Below are positions 1 to 7,954 of a DNA stretch of 64,000 nucleotides, piece by piece. The number at the start of each line of letters is the position of its first letter. Positions within the stretch are counted from its first letter, which is position 1. The DNA comes from Echinicola pacifica DSM 19836 (lineage in GTDB: Bacteria > Bacteroidota > Bacteroidia > Cytophagales > Cyclobacteriaceae), in assembly GCF_000373245.1 (NCBI RefSeq), contig NZ_KB890750.1, forward strand, positions 548,692-612,691, read 5' to 3'. The notes beneath the pieces are model-generated. The model did no database searches. It saw only the letters and a program-made list of their open reading frames with translations, and was not told the origin of the DNA. The translations under genes were made by a program, and so were the position numbers.

Positions 1-1767
1 TACTTTTTCAACGACAGCCAGAATAGACTTCAGCGGACCTCAGAAAGAGATTATATCCTTCCCAGTGACAGCCTTCAGCTCTATGATGAAAACAGGAATG
101 ACGAGACTAACAGTCAGACCCACCGCCTCAATATGAAGCTGGAATACGATATCAGTGAGCGTCACGCTATCATCTGGAGACCAAGAGTGCAATATGAAAA
201 AGGCACCTTCAGTGGCCTGCTGACCGGGAGAAATCTTTATGATAAACAAACACCTATCAGTGAAACTGCCAATGCCACCAAATCCTCTAATGAGGCGCTC
301 CGAGTAGATAACGACTTTACCTATCGGTACAAATTCGGGAAAGTAGGTCGTACCATCAGTACCAGCATTGAGACGGGCTGGAGAGAAAATAATAGTGAAA
401 GCAACCTGGTATCAGTCAATAGAAATTACCAGTCAAATAATATTGATAGCCTCATTCAGCGGACCCTATCCGATAATAGTAGCTTCCAATATGAGGTGGA
501 AATCGAATATACCGAGCCTATTGGTGAAAAATCCCAGTTGAGATTAGAATACGAAATTGGCAATGATAAAAGTGCCAATATCCAGGAGGTAAGCCAAAGG
601 GAAATGGAAAATCCTGTTTTCGAAATGGATAGCACCCTTAGTAATGAGTTTGACAATGGATATATGCGTCATGAAATGAGCTTAGGCTACCAGTATGCTG
701 GAGACAAACTGCGGATCTATTCCTCCATGAACTATGAAATCGCCAACCTGGACAGTGATCGCTTATTTCCAGGATATGAAAATACCCAGCGGACTTTCAA
801 AAACTTCATTCCCCGCCTATACCTAACCTATGAGCCAGACAAATCGACGAATATACGTATAGGCTATCGGGCGGATACTGATGCACCATCCGTGCGCCAG
901 CTCCAGGATGTCATCGATAATAGCAACCCCCTGCAAATCTCCATGGGGAACCCTGCGCTGGAACAAGAATATAGCCATCGGTTCTTTGCGAGAGCACGGA
1001 AGATCAATCTGGAGAACTCTAAATCTTTCTTCATGTACCTTTCTGGTGGTTTGAGAGAAAACTTCATGGGAACCAGCACCTATATTGCAACGCAGGATAC
1101 ACTGATCCAAAATGACGTGCTGCTGCGCCAAGGTGGACAACTGACCCTACCAGTCAACCTTAATAATGCTTGGAATGCCAATACCAGTATTTCCTTTGGC
1201 TTCCCTCTCTCCTTTATGAAGAGTAACCTGAATCTCGACACTCGACTGAGCTATTCCAATCAGCCGGGATTGATCAATAACGAGCTCAATACCAATCATA
1301 ATCTAGGCCTGGGCCAAGGTCTGAGCATCACCAGTAATGTTGGTGAAAAACTGGATTTCAATATTGGCACCAGTGCCAATTATAATATCGTGCGCTCCAC
1401 GCTTCAGGAAGATCGGGACGCTAATTATTACTCCCAAAGCACCCGATTGGATCTATATTATAATTTCTGGAAGGGCTTTTTCTTCAGCACCAATGTCAAT
1501 AATCAACTCTATATAGGTTTAGGAGAGGAATTTGATCAATCGATTTGGTTGATGAACGCAGACTTTGGCTACAGGGTCCCTCCTAGTGAAAATCTAGAAT
1601 TTAAAGTAACGGTATTCGATCTGCTGAATCAAAACACTAGCATCAACAGAAATGTGACTGATGTATATATCGAAACCGTCCGTACCGATGTATTGCAGCA
1701 ATTCTTTATGCTTACCATGACCTATAATATTCGAGCTTTCGGAGCAGCCGCTAAGCCGGAATATTAA
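1..1767 (+). CDS. Outer-membrane beta-barrel family protein, C-terminal part (5' end outside window)
   Basis: The reading frame is open from base 1 (YFFNDSQNRLQRTSERDY...) and ends at 1767, so the 588 residues seen are the C-terminal part of a longer protein whose start lies left of the window. Alternating aromatic/polar strands, the late segment with YNFWKGFF and NQLYIG, and the ending around DVLQQFFMLTMTYNIRAFG match the PF14905 barrel family of Bacteroidota TonB-receptor-like proteins (family knowledge). The missing N-terminus would be expected to hold a signal peptide, a carboxypeptidase-regulatory domain and possibly a plug. The substrate cannot be told. It is followed by a strong terminator, so it is the last gene of its unit. 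Confidence 0.85.
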   Translation, partial: YFFNDSQNRLQRTSERDYILPSDSLQLYDENRNDETNSQTHRLNMKLEYDISERHAIIWRPRVQYEKGTFSGLLTGRNLYDKQTPISETANATKSSNEALRVDNDFTYRYKFGKVGRTISTSIETGWRENNSESNLVSVNRNYQSNNIDSLIQRTLSDNSSFQYEVEIEYTEPIGEKSQLRLEYEIGNDKSANIQEVSQREMENPVFEMDSTLSNEFDNGYMRHEMSLGYQYAGDKLRIYSSMNYEIANLDSDRLFPGYENTQRTFKNFIPRLYLTYEPDKSTNIRIGYRADTDAPSVRQLQDVIDNSNPLQISMGNPALEQEYSHRFFARARKINLENSKSFFMYLSGGLRENFMGTSTYIATQDTLIQNDVLLRQGGQLTLPVNLNNAWNANTSISFGFPLSFMKSNLNLDTRLSYSNQPGLINNELNTNHNLGLGQGLSITSNVGEKLDFNIGTSANYNIVRSTLQEDRDANYYSQSTRLDLYYNFWKGFFFSTNVNNQLYIGLGEEFDQSIWLMNADFGYRVPPSENLEFKVTVFDLLNQNTSINRNVTDVYIETVRTDVLQQFFMLTMTYNIRAFGAAAKPEY

Positions 1768-1817
1768 CTAATATTATTGGCTGTCCTTTCTCTCTGATCC
1801 GGATACGCCACATTCCT

Positions 1818-1869
1818 ATCAGCCTATGAGCAGGCATTTCCTTCTTGCTCATAGGCTGATTTATTTTTT
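1818..1869 (+). terminator. Rho-independent terminator of the barrel gene
   Basis: Perfect 15-bp stem: ATCAGCCTATGAGCA at 1818-1832 pairs with 1846-1860, with a 13-base loop, followed by TTATTTTTTA. Confidence 0.9.
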
Positions 1870-2047
1870 AGGGGAATGAGGAAAAGCAGTAATTGGAACA
1901 AAATAATGCCCGCTACTTATTTCGATTTAATGCTCGAAGAAGATTATTTTTTTGAAGGGGCCTGATGACTTTTCTGCGGACAAGGCCTGCACACCACCCC
2001 GCTCATGCAATAAATCCTTCAAAGATTGGACTTAAAATGAAACACTG

Positions 2048-2079
2048 TTGCAATAAGCAACGTTATTGCATTATATTTG
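2048..2079 (+). promoter_or_regulatory. Bacteroidota-type promoter of the TonB receptor unit
   Basis: TATATTTG at 2072-2079 is an exact match to the Bacteroidota -7 element TAnnTTTG. TTG at 2048-2050 lies 21 bases upstream and fits the -33 element. Transcription would start just downstream of 2079, giving a very short leader before the GTG at 2103. Confidence 0.6.
2049..2070. promoter_or_regulatory. Inverted-repeat operator candidate between -33 and -7
   Basis: TGCAATAA (2049-2056) and its reverse complement TTATTGCA (2063-2070) are separated by six bases. The repeat fills the space between the two promoter elements, the classic position for a repressor. Given the ZnuD-like receptor downstream, a Zur/Fur-family metal repressor is the natural guess; that identity is inference. 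Confidence 0.55.
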
Positions 2080-2102
2080 TGTCTCAAAAGTAATTCTATC
2101 AA

Positions 2103-4397
2103 GTGAAAAACATCTTTTTGATTGGCCTACTAAGTCTTATAAGCAGTCTGACGTATGGCCAAGATGCATGTGAATATACAGTCCGTGGGAAGATCCTCGC
2201 GCAGGAAGGCAATACCCCATTGGAGGGCGTTTACATCTGGGTGGATGAGTTGGAGCGAGGCACGATCACCAATTCGAATGGGAATTTCACATTAGACAGG
2301 ATCTGTGAAGGACATTACCAGATGAAGGTGGTCAGTCTGGGCTATGATAGTCTAATGGTCCCGCTGAATGTACACGGCGAGGTACACCTCACGCTAAAAT
2401 TACAAGCCACCGAATACCAAATAGAAGGAGTGGAAATTTTAGGTCATAAAGATGCGGTAAACACCTTAAATAATATTAGTCATATTGGCAAAGAGAACCT
2501 TATCGCTAATCGCGGCAAGAGCCTTGGGGAAACCCTCAAGGACCTTCCGGGAGTGACGACCTTCAGTACCGGCGCCAATATCAGCAAGCCAGTAATTCAT
2601 GGCATGCATAGCAACCGGATCATGATCCTCAACAATGAGGTCCGTCAGGAAGGCCAGCAATGGGGAAGTGAGCATGCTCCTGAGGTGGATCCCTATATGG
2701 CGGAGGACATCTCTGTGGTCAAAGGGGCCGAAACGGTTCGTTTTGGGCCAGAGGCTATGGGTGGTGTGATCATCGTCAGCCCCGCAAAACTCCCCTCCTC
2801 TGGAGGCCTCACGGGCTCCGCCTCTGCCATAGGGGCGAGTAATGGCTGGAATACCGGAGGATCAGTAAATCTGGAAACCGGCTTCAAAAAAATCCAGGGT
2901 TTGGGGGCACGTCTGCAGGTCTCAGGACGAAGAGGCGGCAATGTAAAATCACCCGAATATTACCAAGACAATACGGGCATGGAAGAACTCAACTTCTCCG
3001 GAGCTTTAGGCTATAATCGCAAAGACCTGGGGATGGAATTGTTCTATAGCCGATTTCAAAGTACCATCGGTATCTTGAGTGATTCTCATACCGGAAACTC
3101 CAGTGATCTGGAGGCATTGATAGAAAATGGACGCCCCTTTTCTGATCCGGGATTTTCATATAGTATCCAAAACCCTCGGCAGGAAGTGGTCCATCAATTG
3201 CTCAAAGCTAAAGGCCACTATCATCTAAAGAATGATGGTATCGTGAACTTGCAATATGCTTTTCAAAAAAATCACCGCCAGGAATATGATGTCCGCAGGG
3301 GTAGCCTCAATAATAGGGCAGCCCTGGACCTGGAGCTTTATACCAATACCTTGGACCTATCCTATGAGCATCCCTCTTACCAAAATTGGAATGGATCCCT
3401 TGGAATTAATATTTTCCAACAGGTAAATAATAATATCCCCGGCACCGGTGTGACCCCATTGATCCCCAACTATGACTTATTCAATGCGGGGGTATTTCTC
3501 ATAGAAAAATATGTGAGTGGCCCGCTGGAGGTAGAAGGAGGCATGCGCTATGACTTCAGGTATGTGGACGCCGCACGCATAAGCAGCGACGGGGAACTGG
3601 ATGAGCAGGACTTCACCTTCCAAAATCTCACCCTATTCTTAGGGGCTGCCTATAGCTTCAACAATCACTGGACTCTAAGCTCCAACCTAGGCTCTGCCTG
3701 GAGACCACCGAATATCAACGAGCAGTTTAGCCAGGGACTACACCATGGGGCTGCGGCAGTAGAGATAGGGAATCCGGACCTCATCAGCGAGCAGGCCCTG
3801 AAGTGGGTAAATACTATCAACTATACCGGCGATAAGCTTCAGCTGGAATGGACGGGCTATTTTCATCGAATCAACAATTATATTTACCTCAATCCAACAG
3901 GAGAAACCTATGTCTCCCTCAGAGGTACTTTCAACGTATTTGAGTACTTACAGACGGACGCAAACTTCTGGGGAATGGACCTCAGCAGTGCCTACCAGAT
4001 CAGCCCAAAACTGGAAGGCTATGTCAGAGGAAGTATGATCAGGGCTAAGAATACCGTGGAGAATAATTTCCTGCCTTTCATTCCGGCGGATAAGCTGGAG
4101 GCTGGATTGACATATACCTTCGATAAAAACGGCGCCTCGCTGGATCTGTCTAACCAAACAGGATTTCATCAAGGTCGGGAGCCGGACTTTGACCTTGCGC
4201 CAGCACCTCCAGGCTATAATATATGGAATATTAGCTATGGCAGGGATATCATGGAAGGAAAGAATTCCGCCCTAAAAGCCTACCTCAGCATCAGCAATAT
4301 TCTCAATACCGAATACAAGGATTATATGAATCGATTCAGGTATTTCAGTCACGAACCCGGGCGGAACATTGCCCTGAGAGTCAATTATGAATTTTAA
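2103..4397 (+). CDS. TonB-dependent receptor, ZnuD-like (probable zinc/metal uptake)
   Basis: Outer-membrane active-transport receptor of 764 residues. The start is GTG at 2103: it gives a clean signal peptide (MKNIFLIGLLSLISSLTYGQ) and no in-frame ATG lies just upstream. Residues about 24-105 form a carboxypeptidase-regulatory-like domain, about 115-235 the plug, and the rest the barrel, ending in an aromatic residue (NYEF). Plug motifs GMHSNRIMILNNEV, HAPEVDP and ETVRFGPEAMGGVI, and barrel motif GLHHGAAAVEIGNPDL, resemble the ZnuD zinc-receptor group (family knowledge from recall). The gene has its own operator-containing promoter and is 19 bases ahead of a lipoprotein gene. Metal specificity is inferred; another metal or metallophore is possible. 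Confidence 0.85.
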   Translation: MKNIFLIGLLSLISSLTYGQDACEYTVRGKILAQEGNTPLEGVYIWVDELERGTITNSNGNFTLDRICEGHYQMKVVSLGYDSLMVPLNVHGEVHLTLKLQATEYQIEGVEILGHKDAVNTLNNISHIGKENLIANRGKSLGETLKDLPGVTTFSTGANISKPVIHGMHSNRIMILNNEVRQEGQQWGSEHAPEVDPYMAEDISVVKGAETVRFGPEAMGGVIIVSPAKLPSSGGLTGSASAIGASNGWNTGGSVNLETGFKKIQGLGARLQVSGRRGGNVKSPEYYQDNTGMEELNFSGALGYNRKDLGMELFYSRFQSTIGILSDSHTGNSSDLEALIENGRPFSDPGFSYSIQNPRQEVVHQLLKAKGHYHLKNDGIVNLQYAFQKNHRQEYDVRRGSLNNRAALDLELYTNTLDLSYEHPSYQNWNGSLGINIFQQVNNNIPGTGVTPLIPNYDLFNAGVFLIEKYVSGPLEVEGGMRYDFRYVDAARISSDGELDEQDFTFQNLTLFLGAAYSFNNHWTLSSNLGSAWRPPNINEQFSQGLHHGAAAVEIGNPDLISEQALKWVNTINYTGDKLQLEWTGYFHRINNYIYLNPTGETYVSLRGTFNVFEYLQTDANFWGMDLSSAYQISPKLEGYVRGSMIRAKNTVENNFLPFIPADKLEAGLTYTFDKNGASLDLSNQTGFHQGREPDFDLAPAPPGYNIWNISYGRDIMEGKNSALKAYLSISNILNTEYKDYMNRFRYFSHEPGRNIALRVNYEF

Positions 4398-4416
4398 CTA
4401 ATAAGTAATAAACATC

Positions 4417-5028
4417 ATGAAAATCACAAAAAATCTACTGGCAGCCCTTGCTATTGCTACTATGGGAATGGCACTTCAATCCTGCAGCAAAGATGACCCT
4501 GTTCCTGAAGTGGACCAGGAGCTCATCACTGACGTCACCCTTACCTTCACTGAAGTGGATGATGCAGGAATGGAAATTGGTACAGCTATGGCCTATAAGG
4601 CTTCCTCTGCCGAAGGAATCGAGCTTAGTACCAATATCGATATAGAGGTGATCTCTGGCCTGGAGGCTGATAAAAGATACCTTCTGGAAATCACCGCTTA
4701 TAATAGCATCGCAGGTGAAGATATCACCACCGAAATACTGGAGGAAGGAGACGAGCATCAGTTTTATTTCCTGGGATCTGCCTTTGTGGCTGACAGTCCT
4801 AATATGGTATATGCTTATGATGATCAGGACGAGGACGGTTTCCCTATTGGCCTGAAAGGCTATGTCACCACTCAGCCGACACTTGTAGGCAATGCCTCTC
4901 AATTCAGACTGATCCTTCGTCACGACCTGGACAAGGCTTACGCCGGTGCAGAAAACCCAAGCTGGGAAAACTTCGTGCAAGCAGGCGGTGAGACAGATTT
5001 AGACATCACTTTCCCAGTTACCTTTTGA
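4417..5028 (+). CDS. Receptor-associated lipoprotein ('type 1 periplasmic-binding fold' family)
   Basis: A 203-residue secreted lipoprotein. The signal peptide ends in a lipobox with Cys23 (LQSC), followed by SKDDP, typical of Bacteroidota surface lipoproteins. The body matches a family often labelled 'type 1 periplasmic-binding fold superfamily protein' and found beside TonB receptors: EGDEHQFYF in the middle, DEDGFPIGLKG, RLILRHDLDK, and the ending GGETDLDITFPV (recall of family, not a search). It lies 19 bases behind the TonB receptor and before a shared terminator, so the two form one transcription unit. The likely role is a surface or periplasmic accessory for the same substrate. No catalytic residues are evident. 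Confidence 0.75.
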   Translation: MKITKNLLAALAIATMGMALQSCSKDDPVPEVDQELITDVTLTFTEVDDAGMEIGTAMAYKASSAEGIELSTNIDIEVISGLEADKRYLLEITAYNSIAGEDITTEILEEGDEHQFYFLGSAFVADSPNMVYAYDDQDEDGFPIGLKGYVTTQPTLVGNASQFRLILRHDLDKAYAGAENPSWENFVQAGGETDLDITFPVTF

Positions 5029-5075
5029 TCCAAAAGTCTGGGGATCGGAGTAATTACTATTTACCGAATAATTAG

Positions 5076-5117
5076 AAACACCAAAGGCTAGCTGGATTCA
5101 GCTAGCCTTTGGTGTTT
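5076..5117. terminator. Strong terminator between convergent genes
   Basis: Perfect 19-bp stem: AAACACCAAAGGCTAGCTG at 5076-5094 pairs with 5099-5117 across a four-base loop (GATT). It ends the receptor/lipoprotein unit and probably also the convergent lipoprotein gene on the other strand. Confidence 0.9.
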
Positions 5118-5137
5118 ATTGGTAAAATGAATATTCA

Positions 5138-5617
5138 TTATTCCACCTCTTCACCACCTATATTGCCTGCCACCAATATGGTCTTCGCTTCCGGGCCGCT
5201 ATCGGCAAGATGGACTTTGATGTGGAACTGATGGGTCCGCAGGTCCTCAATGGAATAGCCCTCCAGGATGGTGACACATTTTAAAGGACGGGCATCGACC
5301 CCATTTAGCGCTTCTACCATAGGGGAATCCACATTGGGCTCGTAAGGACCCCGATGAAGATGCGCTGGGAAATAATATTCCGCTTTGGTATGCTCACCGC
5401 TCAGGGTGATGGTGATTTCTAATCCGCTGCCATTGGTAAACTCCTTGACCACAGCCTTGCCTGTATAGCCTAAAGTAGCATCCACTGTATTAAGTGGATA
5501 TTCATAAGTATCATCTAAGTATAACTTATCTTGCAATTCCTGGCAAGCACCTAGAAATACTATGCTGCTCACCAACAAAAACAAGGCTCGGAGAGGGTGA
5601 ATTATTATAGATTTCAT
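5138..5617 (-). CDS. Small lipoprotein, CHRD-like, function unknown
   Basis: I start this gene at the ATG at 5617 (159 residues) because that Met directly precedes a lipoprotein signal ending in FLGAC (Cys25); a longer frame to 5686 would put 23 non-signal residues in front. After the anchor, GLEITITLSGEHTKAEYYF, PAHLHRGPYEPN and HQFHIKVHLA give a beta-rich pattern with a His-x-His-x-Gly element resembling CHRD or Cu/Zn-SOD-like domains. This is a weak pattern match, not a firm assignment. It is a monocistronic gene on the minus strand, convergent with the receptor unit. No enzyme role can be claimed. Confidence 0.65.
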   Translation of the reverse strand: MKSIIIHPLRALFLLVSSIVFLGACQELQDKLYLDDTYEYPLNTVDATLGYTGKAVVKEFTNGSGLEITITLSGEHTKAEYYFPAHLHRGPYEPNVDSPMVEALNGVDARPLKCVTILEGYSIEDLRTHQFHIKVHLADSGPEAKTILVAGNIGGEEVE

Positions 5618-6207
5618 CTTCAATTGTTTAGAAATAGACACCTTAAATATACGGATTAGGAAATAAGAATAATATGAAGTCTCCAATTTACCTAATACAA
5701 TCTACTATACAGCGTATAAGTTGCTTGGTATTCGGAAGCAGGCTCCGATGCTGAATCTCGCCGTGCCCATCGAAGAAATCGCAATGAACACCACAAAAGG
5801 TTAGCGTAGAAATTACAGCATTTTAAAGCAGGGGAATTTCCCAACCCACATTATAGCTTGTACGGCTAAGAATGGAATATAGGTGCGTGAGGATCATTAT
5901 TTGTCTAGAATTCTTTATTCTACCTGTCAATAATGTATTCTCTGCTAAAATAATCTAGTCAGGCGAAGTTGTTATTTTAGTGTTCTAGGAAAAGAATCGC
6001 TCCTAAATACGGACCTAATCTAATCTATCAAATGTGATATTAATCTTCCTTCATCAGGAAAAAACCACCTGAGGCCAAGGAGAGGCCAGCAGTCTATATA
6101 TTAAATATCACCATTCATAATAGATTGTATCCACTTTTAGTGTCTGTACACCGTTTGCGGTCATAATTGATTATATTTATCGAATTATAAAACTCATTAA
6201 ACCTATT
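5618..6207. other. 590-base intergenic region
   Basis: Divergent promoters for the lipoprotein (minus) and the sugar dehydrogenase (plus) should lie here. I see no convincing gene, RNA or strong hairpin and no perfect TAnnTTTG element. It is long for this otherwise compact window. Confidence 0.5.
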
Positions 6208-7374
6208 ATGAAGAAATTGAATCTATTGAGAAGATTGATTACACCAGTGCTTCCAGTGGTATTTACCATTGGGATTGTGAGCACTTCCTGCGGTCAGGAC
6301 GATCGTCCGGGAATCTTCGAGAACACCCCTACCATTCAGGATGATGCCAAAAACTACAGTACTGAATATATTGTAGAAGGATTGACTAACCCATGGGGAA
6401 TGGTCATTTTGGCTGATGGAAGTTTGCTCATTACAGAGAAAGAAGGAAAGCTTATCCACGCCAAAAACGGCACCAAAACAGAGATTCCAGGTCTTCCTGA
6501 GGTTTCCAGCAGAGGCCAGGGTGGCTTATTGGACATTGTTCTTCACCCTAATTTTGAGAGTAACCAGTGGGTTTATTTTTCCTATGCCTCCGAAGAAGGT
6601 GAAGGAGAGGGAGCCAATACGGCGATCATGCGTGCCAGATTTGATGGCAGCAAGCTAAGTGATCAGCAGGTACTCTATAAGGCAAGTCCAAACAGCAAAA
6701 AAGGTCAGCATTTCGGAACACGAATGGCCTTCGATGATGAAGGATACTTATACTTCTCCATTGGAGACCGTGGCGACAGAGATGTAAATCCACAGGATAT
6801 CACACAGGACTGCGGCAAGGTATATCGAATCCACGGAGACGGCACCATCCCCGAGTCCAACCCCTTCTATAATGAGGAAGGTGCTAAGAAAGCGATCTTT
6901 TCTTATGGCCACCGAAATCCACAGGGAATGTTTTTTCACCCTGAATACAAGGAAATCTGGGTCAACGAGCATGGACCTCAGGGCGGTGATGAGATCAATA
7001 TAGTTCAGAAAGGAGCTAATTTTGGATGGCCGCTAGTCTCTTACGGCATCAATTATGACAATTCTCAATTGACCGAAATCACTTCCAAAGAAGGCATGGA
7101 GCAGCCGATTTATTATTGGGTTCCTTCCATTGCGCCAAGTGGATTTGGACTTGTGCCAGGAGATGTTTACCCGGATTGGGCAGGCTACCTGGTCGTTGGA
7201 TCTTTGAAATTTCAGTACTTGGAGTTATTAGAAATGGACGGTAAGGAAGTCGTTGGCAGAACCAAACTGCTGGACGGTGAAGGCCGATTGAGAAATGTGA
7301 CTATCGGACCTGATCACTATATCTATGCCGCCATTGAAGGAAAAGGTATCATCAAAATCAGCCCTAAGAACTAA
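6208..7374 (+). CDS. PQQ-dependent sugar dehydrogenase (glucose/sorbosone dehydrogenase family)
   Basis: A six-bladed beta-propeller quinoprotein of the GSDH family (PF07995, similar to E. coli YliI/Asd), 388 residues. It oxidises aldose sugars in the periplasm with PQQ and passes electrons on. The N-terminus is a signal peptide with a possible lipidation Cys28 (STSC). Family motifs visible are LTNPWGMVILADGSLLITEK, GGLLDIVLHPNF, GQHFGTRMAFDDEGYLYFS, YGHRNPQGMFFHP, NEHGPQGGDEIN and NFGWP. The stop overlaps the ATG of a cytochrome c gene by one base (TAATG), so translation is coupled and the cytochrome is the likely electron acceptor. The sugar substrate is unknown. Confidence 0.9.
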   Translation: MKKLNLLRRLITPVLPVVFTIGIVSTSCGQDDRPGIFENTPTIQDDAKNYSTEYIVEGLTNPWGMVILADGSLLITEKEGKLIHAKNGTKTEIPGLPEVSSRGQGGLLDIVLHPNFESNQWVYFSYASEEGEGEGANTAIMRARFDGSKLSDQQVLYKASPNSKKGQHFGTRMAFDDEGYLYFSIGDRGDRDVNPQDITQDCGKVYRIHGDGTIPESNPFYNEEGAKKAIFSYGHRNPQGMFFHPEYKEIWVNEHGPQGGDEINIVQKGANFGWPLVSYGINYDNSQLTEITSKEGMEQPIYYWVPSIAPSGFGLVPGDVYPDWAGYLVVGSLKFQYLELLEMDGKEVVGRTKLLDGEGRLRNVTIGPDHYIYAAIEGKGIIKISPKN

Positions 7375-7793
7375 TGATTAAAGTAGCAATTATCTCCGCT
7401 TTATGCTTTTCGTATATGGGCTATGCCGCTACTAATTTGCAGCCACAGGACGATCCCCTAAAAGCGAGTATAAAACGCGGAGAAGAAGTCTATAAGGAAT
7501 TTTGTATTACCTGCCATATGTCAAACGGCAAAGGCATTGAAGGAGCTTTCCCTCCTCTTGACAGTGCGGATTTTCTCCTGAAAAATCGAGAAGCCAGCAT
7601 AAGAGCAGTGAAATTTGGCCTCAGTGGCGAGCTGACCGTAAATGGTAAGGAATATAATAACACCATGACTAATCTCGGTCTATATGACGAGGAGGTGGCC
7701 GATGTGATGAACTATGTTCTCAACAGCTGGTCGAATAAATCCAAAAAAATGGTCACCGAAGAAGAAGTCAAAAATATCAAAAAAGCTGAATAA
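7374..7793 (+). CDS. Cytochrome c, class I-like, partner of the sugar dehydrogenase
   Basis: A 139-residue exported mono-heme cytochrome c. An N-terminal signal segment (MIKVAIISALCFSYMGYAA) is followed by the heme site FCITCHMSNGKG (CxxCH at about residues 43-47) and a C-terminal helix ADVMNYVLNSW typical of the fold. A Met near NNTMTNLG could be the distal ligand. It starts inside the stop codon of the dehydrogenase and is followed by a terminator, so the two genes form a bicistronic oxidation/electron-transfer unit. Confidence 0.88.
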   Translation: MIKVAIISALCFSYMGYAATNLQPQDDPLKASIKRGEEVYKEFCITCHMSNGKGIEGAFPPLDSADFLLKNREASIRAVKFGLSGELTVNGKEYNNTMTNLGLYDEEVADVMNYVLNSWSNKSKKMVTEEEVKNIKKAE

Positions 7794-7796
7794 CCT

Positions 7797-7837
7797 AAAA
7801 GGCACCGTTTATAGCAGACGGTGCCTTTTTTTATTTT
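7797..7837 (+). terminator. Terminator of the dehydrogenase/cytochrome unit
   Basis: AAAAGGCACCGT (7797-7808) pairs with ACGGTGCCTTTT (7818-7829), followed by TTTATTTTTT. Confidence 0.9.
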
Positions 7838-7841
7838 TTAC

Positions 7842-7857
7842 TTTGCCCTAGGGCAAA
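7842..7857. repeat. 16-bp perfect palindrome
   Basis: TTTGCCCTAGGGCAAA, directly after the T-run of the preceding terminator. It could be a protein-binding site or chance; no gene starts close by on either strand. Confidence 0.5.
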
Positions 7858-7954
7858 AGAAATTATCCTGGATATACCAAAATCTTAGTGGCCGAATACA
7901 TTAGTCCTAAACTTCTGCTATTCTTCTCGTTTGTACATAGCCTATGATCACTAT

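Larger units (their letters stand above)
1768..2102. other. Intergenic region with terminator, operator and promoter
   Basis: This 335-base gap has no convincing gene. It contains the terminator of the barrel gene at 1818-1869 and, at the right end, the promoter and inverted repeat in front of the TonB receptor. The middle (about 1870-2040) shows no structure I can interpret. Confidence 0.7.

Noticed and set aside
4435..4980. Minus-strand 181-codon frame opposite the receptor lipoprotein
   Set aside because: It is a shadow of the lipoprotein gene, which has a signal peptide, family motifs and a good operon position.
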